Translations under genes and position numbers: made by a program
In this document: positions 42,738 through 46,718 of the stretch, piece after piece
Layout: every line of letters begins with the position of its first letter
Position numbering within the stretch: the first letter of the stretch is position 1
The notes under the pieces: generated by a model
Database searches by the model: none
What the model saw: only the letters and a program-made list of their open reading frames with translations
What the model was told of the DNA's origin: nothing
Assembly: GCA_900109435.1 (NCBI GenBank)
Contig: FNZT01000019.1
Location: forward strand, 1-46,718
DNA: 46,718 bases
Source: Ruminococcus sp. YRD2003
Lineage (GTDB): Bacteria > Bacillota > Clostridia > Oscillospirales > Ruminococcaceae
Direction of reading: 5' to 3'

Positions 42738-42770
42738 AACGGCACTACGCCATTTCAGCGCAGTGCCGTT
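42738..42770. terminator. Terminator-like hairpin
   Basis: AACGGCACTACGC pairs with GCGCAGTGCCGTT (12 of 13), preceded by an A-run, so on the minus strand it ends in a T-run. Confidence 0.6.
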
Positions 42771-42863
42771 TGATGATATATGTTATTTTTTGAGGTTTTC
42801 ACTATAAGAAAGTCCGGAGCCATCCTTCCATTCGCGGTATTATAACATTTTTCAGAGGTGTTG

Positions 42864-42892
42864 TAAATGCTTTTGTAATGTGGTATAATGAT
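42864..42892 (+). promoter_or_regulatory. Promoter of the crcB operon
   Basis: TTGTAA (42864-42869), 17 bp, TATAAT (42887-42892), 30 nt before the start codon. The short leader leaves no room for a fluoride riboswitch. Confidence 0.75.
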
Positions 42893-42921
42893 AACATCAG
42901 ATTTGATGAGTAGGTGTTGGT

Positions 42922-43296
42922 ATGACGGATTGTCTGATAGTTGCAGCAGGTGGAGCGATAGGCGCTGTATGCCGATTCTTGATAGGTAAGCTCCCTATAG
43001 GCAGCAGTGACGGATTTCCGATGAAAACGTTTATAGTGAATGTATTTGGCTGTTTCCTGATTGGTCTTGTGGCTGCACTCGCATTGAAACAGTTTTCAGC
43101 GTCTCCTAAGCTCGTGCTTTTCCTTAAAGTCGGCATCTGCGGAGGCTTTACAACGTTTTCGTCCTTTGCTCTTGAAACAAGCGGGCTGATGGAAAAAGGC
43201 TCATATATTACTGCTGCCTCGTATATCATTTTGAGTATCGCAGTTGGAATATCAGCTTTGTTCGCAGCGCAGAACATAGTTGAAAAAGCGTTCTGA
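42922..43296 (+). CDS. crcB: Fluoride channel FluC/CrcB
   Basis: A 124-residue protein with four membrane helices. Family motifs are intact: AAGGAIGAVCRFLIGK at the N-terminus, KTFIVNVFGCFLIGL (the Asn of the pore), and GICGGFTTFSSFALE, the T-x-F-S break with the Phe residues that line the channel. FluC dimers export fluoride. GTAGGTG lies before the ATG. It is followed by a YaiI-family gene in the same operon. Other genomes place it under a fluoride riboswitch; none is visible here. Confidence 0.92.
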   Translation: MTDCLIVAAGGAIGAVCRFLIGKLPIGSSDGFPMKTFIVNVFGCFLIGLVAALALKQFSASPKLVLFLKVGICGGFTTFSSFALETSGLMEKGSYITAASYIILSIAVGISALFAAQNIVEKAF

Positions 43297-43311
43297 GTGC
43301 AGGTGAAAGAA

Positions 43312-43749
43312 TTGAAAATATTAATAGATGCAGATGGCTGTCACGTAGTTGAAATAGCAGTTAGTACAGCAAAGCGATATGGACTTGAAAGTACAATAAT
43401 ATGCGATTCAGCACATTCTGTTCAGCGTGACGGTGCTGAAACAATAATCGTTGATAAAGGAGCGGACAGTGCAGATTTTCGGCTTGTCAATCTTGTAAGT
43501 TCAGGAGATATCGTCATTACTCAGGATAACGGACTTGCGGCTATGTGTCTTAGCAAGCGTGCAGTAGTTCTCAATCAGGACGGCAAGCAATACATCGAGG
43601 GAAATATTTCGGGCCTGCTCAAATTCCGTGCAGTATCTGCAAGAATACGCAGAAGTGGCGGACGAACAAAAGGAATGCCTAAACGTACTGCTCAGCAGGA
43701 TAAGGACTTTGAAAAGGCTCTGATTAAGCTGATGGAGGCGGGTATATGA
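43312..43749 (+). CDS. YaiI/YqxD (DUF188) family protein
   Basis: A 145-residue protein that starts MKILIDADGCHVVEIAVSTAKRYGL, the D-A-D-x-C-P-V motif of UPF0178 (here with His for Pro), and continues with IICDSAHSV, IIVDKGADSADF, GDIVITQDNGLAAMCL and RTKGMPKRT. This is a PIN-like fold, presumably an RNA-processing or nucleotide-related function that has not been established. AGGTGA lies 5 nt before TTG 43312; GTG 43297 has no ribosome site. It follows crcB by 15 nt. Confidence 0.85.
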   Translation: MKILIDADGCHVVEIAVSTAKRYGLESTIICDSAHSVQRDGAETIIVDKGADSADFRLVNLVSSGDIVITQDNGLAAMCLSKRAVVLNQDGKQYIEGNISGLLKFRAVSARIRRSGGRTKGMPKRTAQQDKDFEKALIKLMEAGI

Positions 43750-43916
43750 AGATATTGAATTACTATGGCTTTAATATTCAAGCTTGTTATGGAGAATTAA
43801 CAAACATAAAGAAGAATACTGATGTTTTGCTTCCGATAATAGAAGAAAAAACATGGATGCAGCGTAACCAGAGACGAAGCCACAGCTATAACGCTGCGCT
43901 CCATATAAATGATTGA
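43746..43916 (+). CDS. Hypothetical protein, 56 aa
   Basis: A frame that starts at an ATGA overlap with the YaiI gene: MKILNYYGFNIQACYGELTN, with a mildly basic C-terminus (MQRNQRRSHSYNAAL). GGAGGCGGG precedes the ATG. The overlap and ribosome site argue for a real gene; no family recognised. It could also be the 5' remnant of a longer gene. Confidence 0.45.
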   Translation: MKILNYYGFNIQACYGELTNIKKNTDVLLPIIEEKTWMQRNQRRSHSYNAALHIND

Positions 43917-43931
43917 CAATGGAGAAAAGCT

Positions 43932-44156
43932 ATGAAACTGATCGCAATTCTTATGTTCGGACTCATTGAGATCACCAATGGGGCCCTAATTGGTTTTATG
44001 ATATGGGGACAATTTGCTTGGAGTTTTAGTCAAGGAGTGTTTGGGCGTCTGGGTCTCCTTGTTCTCACGCTTTTTTACGGGCTGATCTGGCTCAGATTAC
44101 TACAGATGATGATCGTACGCATACGAGATTATGTGAAGGAACACCGCAGAGCTTGA
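43932..44156 (+). CDS. Small two-helix membrane protein, 74 aa
   Basis: LIAILMFGLIEITNGALIGFMIWG and LGLLVLTLFYGLIWLRLLQMMIV are two membrane helices; the C-terminus is basic (RIRDYVKEHRRA). GGAG precedes the ATG. It follows the 56-aa gene by 15 nt, so may be part of the crcB operon. Function unknown. Confidence 0.55.
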   Translation: MKLIAILMFGLIEITNGALIGFMIWGQFAWSFSQGVFGRLGLLVLTLFYGLIWLRLLQMMIVRIRDYVKEHRRA

Positions 44157-44271
44157 CATTATGATCAACAAGAGGAGCGGCTTCACCTTGGAGGATATTA
44201 TTTGTTTTTCTGTACTTGTGTTATAATATTCCTGAAATAAGGGCGGATACCGCTGAATAACGGAGGATTAT

Positions 44272-45447
44272 ATGAAATTTGACCCTAATGCAATGAATTA
44301 TGTTTTCAGCACCGAGCAGGAAATTACCGCGGAAGAGAAGTCGCAGCTTCGGCAGCAGCTGCTGGCAAACGCATTCAAGCCTATCGCCGGTGATAGATCA
44401 TCGCTGATGAAGAGCATTACAGCCGCTGCTTTTTTCACAGTCTTCCTTGTTGCAATCATTGCAGCAGTCTCGACAGGTCATGTCTTGATCGCTGCATTCA
44501 TCTTCGGACTGATGTTCTTCATCGGGGGAGTGGTTATGCTGATTTCCGGTACGCAGGATACATACACTGCCGACAGGAACAACCTAAGACCAAAGCAGAA
44601 TGCTTTGTTTGTCCTGCTGTTTGGTGTACTGATAATGTCAGCTCCGCTGCTCATCTTTTACGTCAGCAGAAATGATTCCTCGCTGAGTACAGGAAATATT
44701 ATCGTTTTATTGGTAGGAGGCTGCTTTGCTCTTGCGGGAGGCTTTTTCGTGATTTCTGAAATAGCGGGGCTGGTCAAGTCATCAAAGGGTTTCGGAGATG
44801 AAACTGAGGGCGAATGTATAGGCTATGTGCGCTGCTTCCACACCACTAATAAAAATCACCACACTACACTGGTGACATCTCCTGTTTACGAATATTACTA
44901 TGAAGGTCAGCGCCTTCAGGCGATCGGAAATGAGAACTACATCGGCACGCCGCCCATAGCAGTAGGCGAGCACAGGATCATTAACGTTGACCCGAAGGAT
45001 CCCTATGCGATATTTGAGCAGAACGAGAACAGAAGAAAGGCTCCGACAATAATTGGCATTCTCTTTCCCTTGGTTTTCGTTATTGTGGGACTGGCGCTTA
45101 TATGGTACGGCGCGACTCAGCACATAGAGCCTGTTAATTCGTCGGTTACTGATGGCAAATCTTCCATCACCGACAGCTATGTTCAGAACAAATTCGGACT
45201 TGGAGTGAATGATTGGTCTATAGCGGAATACACAGTAGTCAATGCAACTGAGGAAAGCGACGGCTCATGGCTTCTCGAGCTCTCCAACGGCACATACCGC
45301 ACAGACTCCGATGGCAGCATCAAGAACAGCCATAATATCGGTTATCGGTTCTATGAGCTTACCGACAGCAGCGGCAAACCATTAGCTTCATTCGCTTGTG
45401 ATAAGTGGAAATATGACGGCAGCAATGAATGTATTTCCTATGAATAG
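44272..45447 (+). CDS. DUF3592-like multi-pass membrane protein
   Basis: A 391-residue protein. Two pairs of membrane helices (ITAAAFFTVFLVAIIAAV and VLIAAFIFGLMFFIGGVVMLI; ALFVLLFGVLIMSAPLLIFYV and IIVLLVGGCFALAGGFFVI) are followed by a soluble beta-rich domain (ECIGYVRCFHTTNKNHHTTLVTSPVYEYYYEGQRL ... IINVDPKDPY), the pattern of DUF3592 proteins. Another helix (IIGILFPLVFVIVGLALIWYG) and a C-terminal beta domain come next. ACGGAGG lies before the ATG. A single-gene unit with its own terminator. Confidence 0.7.
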   Translation: MKFDPNAMNYVFSTEQEITAEEKSQLRQQLLANAFKPIAGDRSSLMKSITAAAFFTVFLVAIIAAVSTGHVLIAAFIFGLMFFIGGVVMLISGTQDTYTADRNNLRPKQNALFVLLFGVLIMSAPLLIFYVSRNDSSLSTGNIIVLLVGGCFALAGGFFVISEIAGLVKSSKGFGDETEGECIGYVRCFHTTNKNHHTTLVTSPVYEYYYEGQRLQAIGNENYIGTPPIAVGEHRIINVDPKDPYAIFEQNENRRKAPTIIGILFPLVFVIVGLALIWYGATQHIEPVNSSVTDGKSSITDSYVQNKFGLGVNDWSIAEYTVVNATEESDGSWLLELSNGTYRTDSDGSIKNSHNIGYRFYELTDSSGKPLASFACDKWKYDGSNECISYE

Positions 45448-45473
45448 AAGAAGCTTTTCCTGATGATACAAAC

Positions 45474-45507
45474 AAACCTACCCGAATATGCACGTTCGGG
45501 TAGGTTT
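45474..45507 (+). terminator. Terminator
   Basis: AAACCTACCCGAA pairs perfectly with TTCGGGTAGGTTT around 8 nt, followed by TTC. Confidence 0.85.
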
Positions 45508-45662
45508 TTCATTGAATAATGACTTTTTGAGCGAATAATCGTATAATAGAAATATAGGAAGATTTCCATATCGGTATTTATTTAGTGGTTTTTACAGTGG
45601 AAGACAAAAAAATACTGTGAGGTATTTATAAATCATGCACCTATTTCCCTTTAACAGGGGTA

Positions 45663-46184
45663 TTGTTTATTGCGAAGACCGTAAATGATCCGCAGAGTTT
45701 CAACAAAATCTACAAGAATATGTATGCTGACATTGATGCTCCGAAGCAGGAGCAACCCGTTCCCGAGGAAAAGAAGGAAGAACCCTTCACCATTCAGGGA
45801 CAGCTCAAGAAGGCTCAGGATGAGATAAGCGCACTCGGCGACAAGGCGACTGTTGAGAATATGGCAAAGCCTCTTTCAAAGATAATAACCTGCACTAAGA
45901 TACAGATGCTTCAGAATAAGGGAACGTTCAACCACATTACCGAGGAACAGTTCAACAAGATAGATGAAGCAGGCACCTTTAAGGACCCGAGTTTCAAGGC
46001 AATGCTTGACCGTACAGAGCCAAGTGTTCTTGCATCGCAGGCAACAGCCGACAAAGGACAGAACCTTTTTGGTAACTACCAGAAAACCACTTCCACGGTA
46101 AAGACTGAGGAAAATGCCAAGAAAGAAACCGAGCGTACAACGGTTAAAAATACTGAACTGGGTGAGCGTAAGACTATAAAATAA
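45663..46184 (+). pseudogene. 3' part of an unknown hydrophilic protein
   Basis: The frame is open from 45621 but has no good start; TTG 45663 lacks a convincing ribosome site. The protein is hydrophilic, with a Pro/Glu/Lys-rich stretch (APKQEQPVPEEKKEEP), then AQDEISALGDKATVENMAKPLSKIITCTKIQML, and ends in a Thr/Lys-rich tail. The ordinary terminator after it and the lack of a 5' end suggest a gene truncated by rearrangement. Not recognised; it may be complete with an unusual start. Confidence 0.4.
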
Positions 46185-46279
46185 GCACTGGCAGATCACC
46201 CGAAAAAGCTTGATCTGAATACACATATTATATGTCATCTATTCTGTAGACTATTGCCAGCGCCAAGCGGGCGCGCGCA

Positions 46280-46312
46280 AATTCGCGGTTCAGTTTTTCT
46301 GAGCCGCGAATT
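46280..46312 (+). terminator. Terminator
   Basis: AATTCGCGGTTCAG pairs perfectly with CTGAGCCGCGAATT around a T5 loop, followed by TTTT. Confidence 0.85.
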
Positions 46313-46385
46313 TTTTGTATTATGAAAACCCCCGGCTAGGCCGGGGGTTCAAAAGAGCTTATAGCTATAAGACTTGAAAGAAAAA

Positions 46386-46443
46386 CTCCTTTTGATTACA
46401 ATATATTTGCGGCTACCAACTGCAAAAGAATAATCAAAAGGAG
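46386..46443 (+). promoter_or_regulatory. Leader hairpin hiding the tnpA ribosome site
   Basis: CTCCTTTTGATTA (46386-46398) is perfectly complementary to TAATCAAAAGGAG (46431-46443), which contains most of the AAGGAGG ribosome site. Such a structure is known to block translation of IS200 transposases from read-through transcripts. Confidence 0.8.
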
Positions 46444-46454
46444 GTCATCACAAA

Positions 46455-46718
46455 GTGAATGACATACATAGTTTATCACATTCAAAGTGGAATTGCAAGT
46501 ATCATATAGTGTTTGCCCCGAAATATCGAAGGAAAGTATTCTACGGGGAAAAGAGGTGTGAGATAGGACAGATGCTGAGGCAACTCTGCAACTGGTACGG
46601 AGTAAATCTGCTTGAGGCAGAAGCATGTCCGGATCATATTCATATACTGGTGGAGATTCCACCGAAGCATGCTGTATCATCATTTATGGGATACTTGAAG
46701 GGAAAAAGCAGCATAATG
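46455..46718 (+). CDS. tnpA: IS200/IS605-family Y1 transposase TnpA, partial
   Basis: Eighty-eight codons are seen: NDIHSLSHSKWNCKYHIVFA, PKYRRKVFYGEKRCEIGQML, and CPDHIHILVEIPPKHAVSSFMGYLKGKSS. HIH is the HUH metal-binding motif; the catalytic Tyr lies beyond the window end. GTG 46455 is the start, 10 nt after AAGGAGG. It moves single-stranded DNA by a peel-and-paste mechanism and has no tnpB visible here. Confidence 0.9.
   Translation, partial: MNDIHSLSHSKWNCKYHIVFAPKYRRKVFYGEKRCEIGQMLRQLCNWYGVNLLEAEACPDHIHILVEIPPKHAVSSFMGYLKGKSSIM

Larger units (their letters stand above)
46327..46718 (+). mobile_element. IS200-type element, left end and transposase, cut by the window
   Basis: Hairpin AACCCCCGGC-TAG-GCCGGGGGTT (46327-46349) is the kind of subterminal palindrome the Y1 transposase binds in IS200/IS605 elements. 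It is followed by the leader with a 13-bp inverted repeat and the tnpA gene, which runs out of the window. Confidence 0.8.

Noticed and set aside
42780..42921. Fluoride riboswitch before crcB
   Set aside because: The leader after the TATAAT is only about 30 nt and the crcB-motif consensus is not visible upstream.

Overview
The window looks like accessory DNA from a low-GC Gram-positive gut or rumen Clostridium-class bacterium, most likely Ruminococcus or a relative. This is inferred from strong AGGAGG ribosome sites, AT-rich intergenic DNA, and the families present (LytTR/DUF3021, DUF3789-like and large serine recombinases, IS200/IS605 and IS256 pieces). No rRNA or complete tRNA gene is visible; the genus is inference.

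Layout. 1-9.7 kb: a mobile-element scar abutting the 3' part of an SF1 helicase gene, a TPR-like protein, then a minus-strand block (NERD-domain protein, unknown protein, lipoprotein, small membrane protein, SH3-ended membrane protein, DUF1704/MATCAP-like metallopeptidase). 9.9-16.2 kb: a TIR protein with a zinc ribbon, a membrane segment and a seven-repeat RCC1-like propeller, followed by Sel1-repeat, J-domain, HIRAN and ADP-ribosylglycohydrolase genes. 16.4-24.6 kb: element A, with the tail of a truncated response regulator, a sigma-like factor, a roughly 430-nt highly structured non-coding region, orphan MazF, a DinG-type helicase, two small proteins, and three serine recombinases in a row, the middle one lacking the catalytic domain. 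24.6-33.1 kb: element B, with an XRE repressor and three palindromic operators, a tyrosine recombinase gene, and an overlapping seven-gene operon: RecA-like ATPase, catalytically dead resolvase-like protein, serine recombinase with an unusual C-terminus, two small proteins sharing that C-terminal domain, and two ParB-fold proteins. 33.1-37.1 kb: an IS256 remnant, then a Septu-like ATPase/HNH pair whose ATPase carries the N-terminal lobe of Tpt1/KptA. 37.2-39.3 kb: LytTR / DUF3021 / anchored protein / M50-like protease operon. 39.3-46.7 kb: tRNA-deacylase, two frameshifted genes with a tRNA-Ser 3' fragment between them, FluC/CrcB with YaiI, membrane proteins, a 5'-truncated gene, and an IS200-type transposase running off the end.

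The strongest new observation is in element B. The tyrosine recombinase gene lies between two copies of a textbook recombinase core site (9-bp arms, identical 7-bp overlap) in inverted orientation at 25188-25212 and 26385-26409. Just inside the left copy is a full-consensus promoter (TTGACA, 17 bp, TATAAT) pointing outward to the left, towards the XRE repressor. Inversion would turn it to the right, into the operon at 26670-33051, which has no obvious promoter of its own. I read this as a self-carried promoter-inversion switch: in the sequenced orientation the operon is OFF and the repressor side ON. The sites and promoter are seen directly; the switching is inference.
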